A stretch of DNA of 50,436 bases from Methanobrevibacter sp. (GTDB lineage Archaea; Methanobacteriota; Methanobacteria; Methanobacteriales; Methanobacteriaceae). Numbering within the stretch: position 1 is the stretch's first letter; every line of letters begins with the position of its first letter. Below are positions 19,406 to 28,471 of this stretch, in pieces. Both the position numbers and the translations under genes were made by a program. Location: NCBI GenBank assembly GCA_016838945.1, contig JADLKP010000002.1, positions 1 through 50,436 on the forward strand, given 5' to 3'. The notes below the pieces were generated by a model, which saw only the letters and a program-made list of their open reading frames with translations, did not search any database and was not told where the DNA came from.

Positions 19406-20134
19406 TCACTTCTTCTTTGAGGTTATATTGTACTTCTTGCGCCAATAATCACGAGTAACCTTATCCCATTGGCCTTGATTGGCTTTGGAGACTTTTATCT
19501 TGTAGACCTTCTGAAGCTTATTGACTTCCTGCTTGGTGTACTTCAAGTAATCCCCATCAATCTTATAGCCTTTGTAGTATCCTTTCTTCTGCAGGAACTT
19601 CTGCAGGTATTTGACGCATTTCTTATTTGTCATACCATACTTCATTGTACCGCAATCAGTCAAGAGTATTGTGATGTAACTGCTTGTCTTTTTAGCAGTG
19701 GTCTTTTTAGCCTTTGTGGTTGTGGTTTTCTTCGTTGCAGATTGACCTATACGCTTGAAAGTGACATTAACAATATTCGGCTTCACATACTCGGTAAACT
19801 CCCAATTGATAAGGTAAGAACCATTAAGCTTTTTCTCTTCCTTATAATCATTCAAGTAGTAATTGCCATTGACTTGAAGGTCTGAAGGCCCTACCAATAC
19901 ACCAGCCTTATTGGTGTAAGTCTTCGCAAGGTTACGATAAGCAGAGAGTATATCTAATTCATCCTTGCTTACAACACTACTGAAAGACAATACTGTACCA
20001 TTGGTGGAAAGGTACTCAACACTATTCCCACCAGTAGAGCCGATGAAAGTATTAACAGAATAATTCCTATCCTTAACCTTATTGATTGAGTCAAGAATAT
20101 ACTGTATCTTGACCCCTGCAAATTTCACTTCCAC
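19406..20134 (-). CDS. Tail protein with C-terminal peptidoglycan-binding-like domain
   Basis: KCVKYLQKFLQKKGYYKGYKIDGDYLKYTKQEVNKLQKVYKI; Lys/Thr-rich linker KKTTTTKAKKTTAKK. Confidence 0.6.
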   Translation of the reverse strand: MEVKFAGVKIQYILDSINKVKDRNYSVNTFIGSTGGNSVEYLSTNGTVLSFSSVVSKDELDILSAYRNLAKTYTNKAGVLVGPSDLQVNGNYYLNDYKEEKKLNGSYLINWEFTEYVKPNIVNVTFKRIGQSATKKTTTTKAKKTTAKKTSSYITILLTDCGTMKYGMTNKKCVKYLQKFLQKKGYYKGYKIDGDYLKYTKQEVNKLQKVYKIKVSKANQGQWDKVTRDYWRKKYNITSKKK

Positions 20135-20136
20135 TA

Positions 20137-21960
20137 TTATTCAACTCCTCGTAGCACATTTTGTTTATAGATCTCATCACTAAGTTTCCTTACAATGAAG
20201 TCACCAGCGGACTCTTCAATGATGCCGTTCATTATGATGTTAGGTCTTCCGCCAGTTGCATTGCTGATGTTGCTTATCAAGTTAGTGTTTGCGCTTCCTA
20301 TACCGTTGACGCTTCCCATGCTGATGCCTGCACTTCCAGTGGTTATTCCAGCACTTCCACCTATTCCCATCAGCATATCCCAAGCTGCCTTGATGTTGTC
20401 AATGATAGGTTTCAAAGTGTTATAGGCACTTTGGAACGGAGCGGTTATAGCATGAGTTACACCATTGAAAGCACCTTGTATAGTTCCTCTGACTCCTTGG
20501 AATGCTGCTCCTATCATATTGGCTATTGCTCTTGCCTTTGCTGTGGCCTGGTTCCAATTGTTCATAGCTGCGGATATGATGCTCCATATCGCTGAGAATG
20601 AAGCGGATATTCTACCGACAAGCCAAGCACCAACTGCCGCTATTGCATTCACTAATCCTGACAATGCCCCACTAATGAACGAGTACAGTTGCTGGCCGAA
20701 CGTTACTATGCTTGCCCAGGCGTTGTTTACCATAGCACGGAACCAGTCAACATTCTGGTAAGCCCATATGAGCGCAGCAGCCAAAGCTATTAATGCAATC
20801 ACAACAAGTATGATAGGGTTCATGGCGAGTACAGCATTCCACGCCATTGTTGCGGCTTCAGCTAAAGTTATCTCTCCAGTTAATACTCCAACTATAGTTC
20901 CATATGCAGCAGTAGCTGCACTTAGTACTGCTTCAGATGCAGCTGATAATTTAGACACTATATCCAATTCCCTAAGGTAGGATACTATACCTACATCTTT
21001 GATTGCTTTCATACCAGTTGCCATTTGGCCAAGCCCAGAGATAGTGTCTATGATAGGACCTCCTGCAACTGAACCTGCTACAATACCCATACCTACAAGG
21101 CCACCAGTAGCATCGTTTAATTGGAGGATGTAATCCATTGCTCCTTTCTCTGCACCCAACCACATTGAACTTAGTGCGTCTTGGGAATTATAGAGCATAC
21201 CTTCCCATTCAGCTTGCTTGTTAAGCATAGTGTCCTGGTTAGCAATACCACCATAACCTAAGTCATTGAGGACTTCTTGCATAGCCTTCTGCCTTTCCAT
21301 AAAGGTGTTCGCTTCTTTCAATTTGTCCACTTGACTGGATACGATAGAACCCCTTTCCAGTTCGGCAGTATTCCCATCCAAGAGATATTTCATGATGTCC
21401 TGTTGGGATTCGGTTGCCATCTTTCCCATGGTAGCGGAACCTGCCATATAGTCCGCCATTGTCTCTGTAGCGGCTCTCATCTCATTTGGCTTCAAGTCAT
21501 TCCCAAGTGCTTGAGCGGTAGAGAGTACTGACCTCATTGTGTTGTCATCACCAGGCATACTGGCCACAATATCAGATATGTCTTGGTAGGTTTGTTTGGC
21601 TTTGTCTGCTCCAAGGTTCATCTCAAGGAATGCTTTGTTCTGTTCTGATTGCATTCCTGCTTGTTCCACTTCTTGGATAGCATTCTTCAAGTCAAGCACA
21701 CCTTGCTTGGCTTTGCCTACCCCATCACTAAGGTTTTGCATTGCCTGTTGCACCGCAGATTCATCAACATCAATAACGAATTCCGCACTGCCATTAAGGC
21801 CTTCCTCCTTTTCACCGGCGGAGTCTAATTCATCATCATCAACAGCAACTTCAACCCCAACCACCTTATCGGCGAGACTGTCCAATAACTCTTCCAATGC
21901 CTTGGCCTGGTCATCATCAACATCAGCAGCCACTTTAAGTTTAACTTGTTTTTCAGCCAT
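20137..21960 (-). CDS. Tail tape measure protein
   Basis: 607 aa, alpha-helical with a long hydrophobic central region; sits between the chaperone and hub genes. Confidence 0.85.
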   Translation of the reverse strand: MAEKQVKLKVAADVDDDQAKALEELLDSLADKVVGVEVAVDDDELDSAGEKEEGLNGSAEFVIDVDESAVQQAMQNLSDGVGKAKQGVLDLKNAIQEVEQAGMQSEQNKAFLEMNLGADKAKQTYQDISDIVASMPGDDNTMRSVLSTAQALGNDLKPNEMRAATETMADYMAGSATMGKMATESQQDIMKYLLDGNTAELERGSIVSSQVDKLKEANTFMERQKAMQEVLNDLGYGGIANQDTMLNKQAEWEGMLYNSQDALSSMWLGAEKGAMDYILQLNDATGGLVGMGIVAGSVAGGPIIDTISGLGQMATGMKAIKDVGIVSYLRELDIVSKLSAASEAVLSAATAAYGTIVGVLTGEITLAEAATMAWNAVLAMNPIILVVIALIALAAALIWAYQNVDWFRAMVNNAWASIVTFGQQLYSFISGALSGLVNAIAAVGAWLVGRISASFSAIWSIISAAMNNWNQATAKARAIANMIGAAFQGVRGTIQGAFNGVTHAITAPFQSAYNTLKPIIDNIKAAWDMLMGIGGSAGITTGSAGISMGSVNGIGSANTNLISNISNATGGRPNIIMNGIIEESAGDFIVRKLSDEIYKQNVLRGVE

Positions 21961-21987
21961 TCGCCATAATCTCCTTTAATCCTTTTT

Positions 21988-22164
21988 CTAATATGTTAAG
22001 AATGTTTTCTTGTTAGACCTGAACTTTATGATCTCATCAGTGATTACTACAATTGCCATTTGCTGGAAATGTGTTAAATTATTATAATCCTCTAAACTTA
22101 ATGTGATGATTCCACGGTCAAACATTCTTGTAATATGGCAAAGTTTGCCAGTCTTATAATTCAA
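21988..22164 (-). CDS. Candidate tail-assembly chaperone C-terminal extension (GpT-like), in the +1/-2 frame relative to 22154-22543
   Basis: Open frame NYKTGKLCHITRMFDRGIITLSLEDYNNLTHFQQMAIVVITDEIIKFRSNKKTFLTY, directly before the tape measure gene. Confidence 0.55.
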   Translation of the reverse strand: MNYKTGKLCHITRMFDRGIITLSLEDYNNLTHFQQMAIVVITDEIIKFRSNKKTFLTY

Positions 22165-22543
22165 CTGTTCCTTTAAGAAATCGTTCTATCTGCTCCGAAG
22201 AAGCATTATCTGTTTGTATGCCACTAACCTCGTATATGCATTTTATTATATCAGTGGTGACACCTGCAGGGATATTATCCAATAGTATGTCAATCTTATC
22301 CTTAGGATAGGATGTTCCATCCTCTTTGACAAGACATTGGTATATGAGTTCATCGTTCATCTTCATAATGTCCTTCTGCCCATACTGTGCGTAAAGTTTC
22401 ATGAAGGTTCTTTGACTTATCGGTTTCACATAGAAACTATAATCAGTATCCTCATAACTGATTATGTATCTCTTATAAAATTCGTTGTTGAGGATTCTCT
22501 GTTCAGTCTCCACTAACAAATCCTCTAGGCTCTTCTCTGCCAT
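22154..22543 (-). CDS. Tail assembly chaperone (XkdN/GpG-like)
   Basis: Position between tube and tape measure; YIISYEDTDYSFYVKPISQRTFMKLYAQ. Confidence 0.65.
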   Translation of the reverse strand: MAEKSLEDLLVETEQRILNNEFYKRYIISYEDTDYSFYVKPISQRTFMKLYAQYGQKDIMKMNDELIYQCLVKEDGTSYPKDKIDILLDNIPAGVTTDIIKCIYEVSGIQTDNASSEQIERFLKGTVEL

Positions 22544-22581
22544 CCATTATCACCCTATAAAAAAAATTTAAAAAAAAATAA

Positions 22582-22610
22582 AGGAACCAAACCAAAGGGT
22601 TTTAGTTCCT
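22582..22610 (-). terminator. Hairpin overlapping the tail tube stop codon, followed by U-rich RNA
   Basis: AGGAAC-c-AAACC ... GGTTTT-a-GTTCCT; long A-tract on + (U-tract in transcript) at 22559-22580. Confidence 0.6.
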
Positions 22611-23006
22611 AGTGACTTCTTCATCTAGATCTTCTGCAGTAAACTCAATAGATTCAGTGGTCAAGGAGTCCACATTGATTTCTTTACTGTAACTGCTTAC
22701 TAAGCACCCAAGGAAAATCTCTTTAACAGTATAGGAGGTTCCTCCTTTCTCACGAACGATCTCTTTGATAGTTACTTCACCTTTGTTGGTTCTCATGTCT
22801 TTCAATACGTTACGCATTGCAAGGTAAGTTTCAACATCAGGTGCGATAAGTTTATCGACACTTACGGTGTACTCAGTTTTATCGATACCGAAGTTCACAG
22901 GACCATCAAAAGTTTTCTCAGTACTTACTTCTGCATTCTCATCTATCTTTACACCAGTACCACGGCCGAAAGTGACTCCATTAATAATAATTGTCTTATC
23001 TGCCAT
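22602..23006 (-). CDS. Tail tube protein
   Basis: XkdM-like size, sequence and position after the sheath. Confidence 0.75.
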   Translation of the reverse strand: MADKTIIINGVTFGRGTGVKIDENAEVSTEKTFDGPVNFGIDKTEYTVSVDKLIAPDVETYLAMRNVLKDMRTNKGEVTIKEIVREKGGTSYTVKEIFLGCLVSSYSKEINVDSLTTESIEFTAEDLDEEVTRN

Positions 23007-23023
23007 CCTATTTCACCTCACTT

Positions 23024-24103
23024 TTAGATTACATCGTAGGTTACGTTCGCATCGATTTCAGTTACTACACCATCGAATACGATTTCCTCAATGTTAGCTC
23101 TTACACAATCTCTGTTCACCTTTTCAACACTGTACTTGATGTCCTCTACAAGGCCGAGAGTGTCAATGCATTCATGTTTAACTCTTGCGAGTCTTTGCTC
23201 GATAGCATCCAAAGTTATAGCATTGTTCTTCTCACCAAGGAAATCTTCAAGGTTGAACAAGTTGATTATGTAATTGATAGTTCTTTCCATGTACAAGTCC
23301 AAGTGTACAGTAGCTCCATCGGTAGCAGTGACAACATGAGGTAACCTGCTGTTAACGATAACGAAAGTCTTTTCTGCACGGTTCAAACATTTAGCAACAG
23401 GAATACCTGCTTCAACAAGTTTGTAACCCATGTCAGAGGATTGTGCAAAGGTCATTTCAGCATTGACTGCTTCAACACCACCAAGGACTTTCATAGTGAA
23501 GCTTGCATCAACTCTACGTTCACATACAAGTCCGCAGTAGTATGCTGCAGATTGTGCTACAGACAATTCAGTATTGTTGACAGTGAATTGTTGACAGATT
23601 AAACCGAAACAACCTCCATCTGCAAAGATAGCAGCAGTGGTAACATAATCAGCTGCAGCAGACCTGGTGACTGGAGCGATTAATCCTACAGGATGGGATG
23701 ATTCAAACCTATCATCAATATAGGATTTAATGCTTGCAAGGTTAGTGTCAGTTAAAACGTAAGGTATCAATAAGATATCGTAATTCTCTTCAAGGCTGGT
23801 AGCAGCAGTAACAATCTCTGCACCAGTAGGGCTACCTGCGGTAGATGGGCTAATGTCTACAATAATCACATCAGTAGCACCACCACGGAATAAAGGTTCA
23901 AGGCATTGATCCCCAACTGGTGAACTGCTGGTGATTGTGCCAGTGGTTGCTTCAGCTACTGCATTAGCATAAGTGTTTACACTTATAGGAGCAGATAATG
24001 ATTTACTGAACTCTGCTACAATTGCAACTTTACCTGCAATTCCTGGTGAACCTTTTGGGACATTGTCCACTTGTGTAACTGTAATTTTTGGTATAATTGC
24101 CAT
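23024..24103 (-). CDS. Contractile tail sheath protein
   Basis: PKGSPGIAGKVAIVAEF N-terminus; ERTINYIINLFNLEDFLGEKNNAITLDAIEQRLARVK C-terminal domain. Confidence 0.8.
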   Translation of the reverse strand: MAIIPKITVTQVDNVPKGSPGIAGKVAIVAEFSKSLSAPISVNTYANAVAEATTGTITSSSPVGDQCLEPLFRGGATDVIIVDISPSTAGSPTGAEIVTAATSLEENYDILLIPYVLTDTNLASIKSYIDDRFESSHPVGLIAPVTRSAAADYVTTAAIFADGGCFGLICQQFTVNNTELSVAQSAAYYCGLVCERRVDASFTMKVLGGVEAVNAEMTFAQSSDMGYKLVEAGIPVAKCLNRAEKTFVIVNSRLPHVVTATDGATVHLDLYMERTINYIINLFNLEDFLGEKNNAITLDAIEQRLARVKHECIDTLGLVEDIKYSVEKVNRDCVRANIEEIVFDGVVTEIDANVTYDVI

Positions 24104-24105
24104 AG

Positions 24106-24258
24106 TTATTCTCCTAAATATTCTTTTAATAATTTTTCTGTTTCCTTTAATGTCTTTGGTTCTTTTTCAAGGCTACGGATGAAACCTTCCTTAACGTACT
24201 TGTTGATGTCAAGGTTGGTCATGTATTCCTTGAAGTTGAACCCTTCCTTCTTCGCCAT
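24106..24258 (-). CDS. Hypothetical 50-aa protein (below track cutoff)
   Basis: MAKKEGFNFKEYMTNLDINKYVKEGFIRSLEKEPKTLKETEKLLKEYLGE. Confidence 0.6.
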   Translation of the reverse strand: MAKKEGFNFKEYMTNLDINKYVKEGFIRSLEKEPKTLKETEKLLKEYLGE

Positions 24259-24279
24259 CTTTTACCCCCATAAATGATT

Positions 24280-24795
24280 TTAGATGTATAAGTAATGTGT
24301 CAGTTGGAATGCTCCCATACAACCCCATCGTTTGTTTCCTGGTTGGCTCATCAGTTGACTGTCTGTGATGACCGTATCTCTTACCACACCAGATAGTATC
24401 TTCCAATCCTCATCAGTTAGGAACTTCTGCATCAATAGGTCATGCAGTTCTGTAGTCTTGAGGTATGCCACATCATTGGCTCCTTTCATATAGAAGATGA
24501 TGATGGTATGCACACTTTCAGGTGCGGGGTTGTCAAGGGTTCCGCCGTACTCAACATGATCTATGTAGATGTCGGCTGTAGGTTTCTTTCCAAAGGTCTT
24601 GAGTTTTTCACTATCATAACCGTAACTTATCTTGTTGAAGATAGGCACATCGTTGTCATCGGTTAATGCTTCAAGATTATCATGTATCCATTCGCTAACA
24701 CTTGTAGCGAACCTGTAATCAGGATTGCTAGTTTCCTCGCTTATTTGGAAAAGGTACTCCTTGTCCAAGTCCACTTCAACAAATTCCTCAGTCAT
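24280..24795 (-). CDS. Neck/tail terminator protein
   Basis: Position and length within the head-tail connector cluster. Confidence 0.5.
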   Translation of the reverse strand: MTEEFVEVDLDKEYLFQISEETSNPDYRFATSVSEWIHDNLEALTDDNDVPIFNKISYGYDSEKLKTFGKKPTADIYIDHVEYGGTLDNPAPESVHTIIIFYMKGANDVAYLKTTELHDLLMQKFLTDEDWKILSGVVRDTVITDSQLMSQPGNKRWGCMGAFQLTHYLYI

Positions 24796-25112
24796 CTATA
24801 TGCCTCCAATGTTCTTTGTAATCCATCACCAAGGAAATCTATAGGGGCGACTTCCTTTTTACCACGGATACCTCGCAATACATATTCCCCATAATCAGCA
24901 TTTCCTTCATCATAGTAACCAGTGATTATACTGAAATTCTTGCTGACTCTTGAGTCTACACGAATGTTCCTTCTCAAGTTACCAGTGTCATAACCATGTC
25001 CTTCGTAAAGTTGAGCTTTGATGTTGTTTTCAAGGGATAATGCGACTTCATTTGTTTTCTCTTTCAATGCTTCTTCAACATAAAGGTTAAGGTAATCCAT
25101 TATCTCCGCCAT
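24792..25112 (-). CDS. HK97 gp10-like head-tail connector/neck protein
   Basis: YDTGNLRRNIRVDSRVSKNFSIITGYYDEGNADYGEYV. Confidence 0.65.
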   Translation of the reverse strand: MAEIMDYLNLYVEEALKEKTNEVALSLENNIKAQLYEGHGYDTGNLRRNIRVDSRVSKNFSIITGYYDEGNADYGEYVLRGIRGKKEVAPIDFLGDGLQRTLEAYR

Positions 25113-25522
25113 CTTCCCCTACCTCTTTTTTGGTTGTAGGTTCTGCCATGTGAATGTTTGACGTACTGATGTTTGACAAGTTCCGCTTCTTCAGCTTCGC
25201 TGTTCAAGTATGAGTCTATGTAGTCATCCAATAGGTCTTGAGCTTTCTTGAACCAGACATCATATTGCACCGGCAATTCATCGCCATGGTATAGGCTCAA
25301 TATAATATCTGATGCGCTATGGTAGATTGCCACGGTCTTCAATGCACTAGGCACAGTAGTTGGGATAGGAACATAATGTCTCTTAAGGTTCGCTTCTATC
25401 CAAGCGGTACTGTTCCCTATCGCTATTGTGAACATTTCATCAGGCACCTCATCAGATATGTCTCCGAAGAGACTGTTGACTTCCTCATTGGTACAATATG
25501 TTGGCATATAAAAATTCACCAT
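25100..25522 (-). CDS. Head-tail connector (DUF1320/gp6-like)
   Basis: YCTNEEVNSLFGDISDEVPDEMFTIAIGNSTAWIEANLKRHY. Confidence 0.65.
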   Translation of the reverse strand: MVNFYMPTYCTNEEVNSLFGDISDEVPDEMFTIAIGNSTAWIEANLKRHYVPIPTTVPSALKTVAIYHSASDIILSLYHGDELPVQYDVWFKKAQDLLDDYIDSYLNSEAEEAELVKHQYVKHSHGRTYNQKRGRGRWRR

Positions 25523-25531
25523 CCTTCAATT

Positions 25532-25738
25532 TTATGCAGCGTCTTCTAAATCTTTGATACGTTTCAAGATTGTATCTGCAGTGTCCTCATCACCGATTTC
25601 ATCTTCAACTGCTTTTATTCTTGCTTTGATTGCAGTGTCATCATAAGGTTCAGAAGCTTCAAGTGCATCGAGTCTTCTGAGTATTCTACGATTGATGTCG
25701 GTTTGACTGCCTTCAAGAGCATTGTATCCTTCTGCCAT
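25532..25738 (-). CDS. Small virion-region protein
   Basis: 68-aa ORF in the capsid operon. Confidence 0.45.
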   Translation of the reverse strand: MAEGYNALEGSQTDINRRILRRLDALEASEPYDDTAIKARIKAVEDEIGDEDTADTILKRIKDLEDAA

Positions 25739-25772
25739 TATGTAATTCCTCCTTTATAAAAAAAGATTAAAT

Positions 25773-25801
25773 GTAAAAGGAATTTTTTAGTTTCCTTTTA
25801 C
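25773..25801 (-). terminator. Perfect 10-bp hairpin spanning the major capsid stop codon
   Basis: GTAAAAGGAA-ttttttagt-TTCCTTTTAC; the stop codon lies in the loop; U-rich downstream in the transcript. Confidence 0.6.
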
Positions 25802-26668
25802 AATCAAGAAACCATTACTGTCTTTAATGTTTAAGTTGGATTCTGCCCAAACGTAATTGTCAACAGTTTGAGGTCTTCCAGTATCTTCAGATTTGATGTT
25901 GATGAAAGCTGCAGGGATAGGGGTTCCATCCTCAGTAGCGGTGATTCCATCATTAGCTAAAGATTGGATTATGCTGTAATTAGGGTCAGCATATTTCTCA
26001 ATGGTTGCACCAGGGTTAGCCCCATCAAAGAATGCCATGTCACCATCTGTAATCTTATGAGATGCTATGTAATTGAAGTTAGGAGTGTAATCCTCTTTCC
26101 TTAATGCTTTTTCGATTGCAATCTTATCAGCTCTTGAAACAAGTACAGTGTCAGGAGCATAACCTGTTGCATTGTCATTTGCATCGTATCTCATCTCATC
26201 ATCCAAGGTGATTTCGTTCTCAATGATGTTAGCTGCACTAGTCCATGCTTTCAAGGTAGCTGTGGAGACTCTTCCTCCGTTGATGATTGCTTTTGCATAC
26301 TTATCTTCAAAGAAGTCACTAATCTTTACAACACTTGCATTGTAGAAAGATTGTAAGTTACTGTCATATTTTCCTCTTTGTTGATCACGAGTGTTTGCTC
26401 TGTACATGAAACCGATTGGTAAGGTTTGACCACCTACAGTATCGCCGTTGCCGAATTTGATTTCGTTGAAGTCAATACCATTGTTGGTGTACATAGGTTC
26501 GGATACATCCACTTCACCGTTAAGGTAGTTGGTGAACAATCCAGTCTCGTTTTGTTCTACAGGTAATAAGGTTAAGAATTTAAGTGATTGGTAAATCCTT
26601 TTTTGTACGTATAATTCAGTATTCTGTACTTTGTCATCGAATACTGCTGGTAATCCGTTAAATGCCAT
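25787..26668 (-). CDS. Major capsid protein
   Basis: 293 aa between scaffold/decoration and connector genes; RADKIAIEKALRKEDYTPNFN...WAESNLNIKDSNGFLIVKGN. Confidence 0.75.
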   Translation of the reverse strand: MAFNGLPAVFDDKVQNTELYVQKRIYQSLKFLTLLPVEQNETGLFTNYLNGEVDVSEPMYTNNGIDFNEIKFGNGDTVGGQTLPIGFMYRANTRDQQRGKYDSNLQSFYNASVVKISDFFEDKYAKAIINGGRVSTATLKAWTSAANIIENEITLDDEMRYDANDNATGYAPDTVLVSRADKIAIEKALRKEDYTPNFNYIASHKITDGDMAFFDGANPGATIEKYADPNYSIIQSLANDGITATEDGTPIPAAFINIKSEDTGRPQTVDNYVWAESNLNIKDSNGFLIVKGN

Positions 26669-26695
26669 AAGTATTAATCCTCCATTATAATGATT

Positions 26696-27187
26696 CTATT
26701 TTAATCCGATTACGATTTCATCATCGGAAGTTTGACCGATAAGGCAAATTGCATCAGACTTGGTAGTGCCGGATGATGCTGTTTTCTTCCAACCATCTGC
26801 AGACCATTCCACATATAATCCTGCAGTGATTGCTTCAGATGCCTTTGCAGGCACGGTTCTTACATCAGTGAATGGAGTGTCCACTCCACATTTACGGAGC
26901 ATGTCCGCAGCTTTGGCTTGGTTTTCAGTGTAGGTTGTAGTTGGATCTACATCATACTCTGGGTGGTCATGGCAGAAGCCTATGACTACTCCATTATTGC
27001 CAGTTGCCTTAGCGATGTAAGGGTATTTTCCATCGTCTCCGATGATTGCTACTGCATCACCTTGTTTTACTGGTGCAGCGACTGAAGGTTTTTTGCCGTC
27101 ACCAGTTACACTTACAGTTTGTGAGATGCTTATTGCACCTTCAACTGCTTTTGCAGGGATAGTAATCCCTTTATGGATATTTAACAT
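26696..27187 (-). CDS. Capsid decoration/DUF2190-like protein
   Basis: Position before the MCP; KQGDAVAIIGDDGKYPYIAKATG. Confidence 0.5.
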   Translation of the reverse strand: MLNIHKGITIPAKAVEGAISISQTVSVTGDGKKPSVAAPVKQGDAVAIIGDDGKYPYIAKATGNNGVVIGFCHDHPEYDVDPTTTYTENQAKAADMLRKCGVDTPFTDVRTVPAKASEAITAGLYVEWSADGWKKTASSGTTKSDAICLIGQTSDDEIVIGLK

Positions 27188-27216
27188 AGTATCTTATTCC
27201 TCCAATTATGTTTTTT

Positions 27217-27744
27217 TCAGTTTTTGAAATAATTTGCTATACGTTCCGCTGTACCTGTAGGAACACTTTTTCTTTGTTTATGTGTTTCCACGATTGGTTT
27301 AGCATCACGGTATAAATCTAAGAATGTGTCATTATCGGTTAAGCATAATTTCTTTGCAGCTTCTTTCTGTGAAGGCAATATGATTCCTTTTTGGATATAT
27401 GCATCCACAGTTGCTTCTGCCCTTTCCTCAACCAATTCGTTGACTGTCGCTTGCAGGTCCTGTATCTTTTGGGCCTGTTCAAGCTTGCCATTGACTTCAT
27501 CGTTCAAGTCATTTATTGCATCATTGACTTCATTGTCTTTCTCGGATAGTTTATCCTGCAGTTCTTGGATTTTCTTATCCTTGTCTGACAATTCCTTTTC
27601 GTATCTTTCCTTGATTTCTTTGAATTTGTCTAAAGGATCATCCCTTGGTTTTGGGTTTGGGTTCCCTTCACCATTCCCTGGTTGTGGTTGGGGGTTTGGG
27701 TCTTGTAAGTTATTTTTATTTGACATGAAAAAATTTCCTCCCAT
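27217..27744 (-). CDS. Scaffold-like capsid assembly protein
   Basis: Long coiled coil KERYEKELSDKDKKIQELQDKLSEKDNEVNDAIND. Confidence 0.7.
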   Translation of the reverse strand: MGGNFFMSNKNNLQDPNPQPQPGNGEGNPNPKPRDDPLDKFKEIKERYEKELSDKDKKIQELQDKLSEKDNEVNDAINDLNDEVNGKLEQAQKIQDLQATVNELVEERAEATVDAYIQKGIILPSQKEAAKKLCLTDNDTFLDLYRDAKPIVETHKQRKSVPTGTAERIANYFKN

Positions 27745-27805
27745 AATGTTATCATATTATCTTATTTTTTTTAGCCTCATATCATCGGCAAAAAAAGCAT
27801 GAATG

Positions 27806-28471
27806 TTATTTCTTGTAGAAGTTTGCGCTGCATCTGCATTGTGGATGTAACGGTGGTAGGTTGTCAGTATCCTCTATCTCGTATTCCACATCTCCACCAG
27901 TTCGGCTATTATTACAATACTTCTTCTTGCATTCAGTACACCTGGTGCTTCTGCAGTTTACTGTGTAATGTGTAGCTCCTCTTTCTTTTGCTATGATATA
28001 ATCTGATACTGTAGCGGTACGTGCTATCTCGGTACGTGCTATTGTTCTAGCACGTTTGTTCTTGATACCTTCCACTTCATCACTTATACGTTTGGCCATC
28101 CGCTGTGGATTGCTCCCTTCAGGGTTATTGTATTCCTCTGTGACTATGTCTCGGACAGTTTGCTTGATGTCTTCACCGACATTAGCGATAAGGTTTCCCA
28201 CATAGTTTTCAATGGTTACCCTTGTGAGTTCCCTTTGTGATGGTCTTGAGAATTTGTGATTGTTGGTTTCGGCCAGTATCAAGGCTATCATTGTATCTGT
28301 GTAACCAGTAGATTGGAGAGGGTTATTGGTAGTGTATTCCTTTGTTGCTTCCAGGAATGATTCCAATGTATCATTATCCAATACTCCCTTCTGTAGTCTT
28401 CGGATTAATTCCTCAAACAATCGGTCAGTGTATTTTATCCCTTGCTTGATTAGCTTATCTTCAGATACCAT
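27806..28471 (-). CDS. Head morphogenesis (SPP1 gp7/Mu F-like) protein
   Basis: RARTIARTEIARTATVSDYIIAKERGATHY; CRSTRCTECKKKYC; LPPLHPQCRCSANF. Confidence 0.85.
   Translation of the reverse strand: MVSEDKLIKQGIKYTDRLFEELIRRLQKGVLDNDTLESFLEATKEYTTNNPLQSTGYTDTMIALILAETNNHKFSRPSQRELTRVTIENYVGNLIANVGEDIKQTVRDIVTEEYNNPEGSNPQRMAKRISDEVEGIKNKRARTIARTEIARTATVSDYIIAKERGATHYTVNCRSTRCTECKKKYCNNSRTGGDVEYEIEDTDNLPPLHPQCRCSANFYKK

Noticed and set aside
20161-21979. Several plus-strand ORFs opposite the tape measure gene
   Set aside because: Antisense shadows of a compositionally biased coding region, no RBS or family features.
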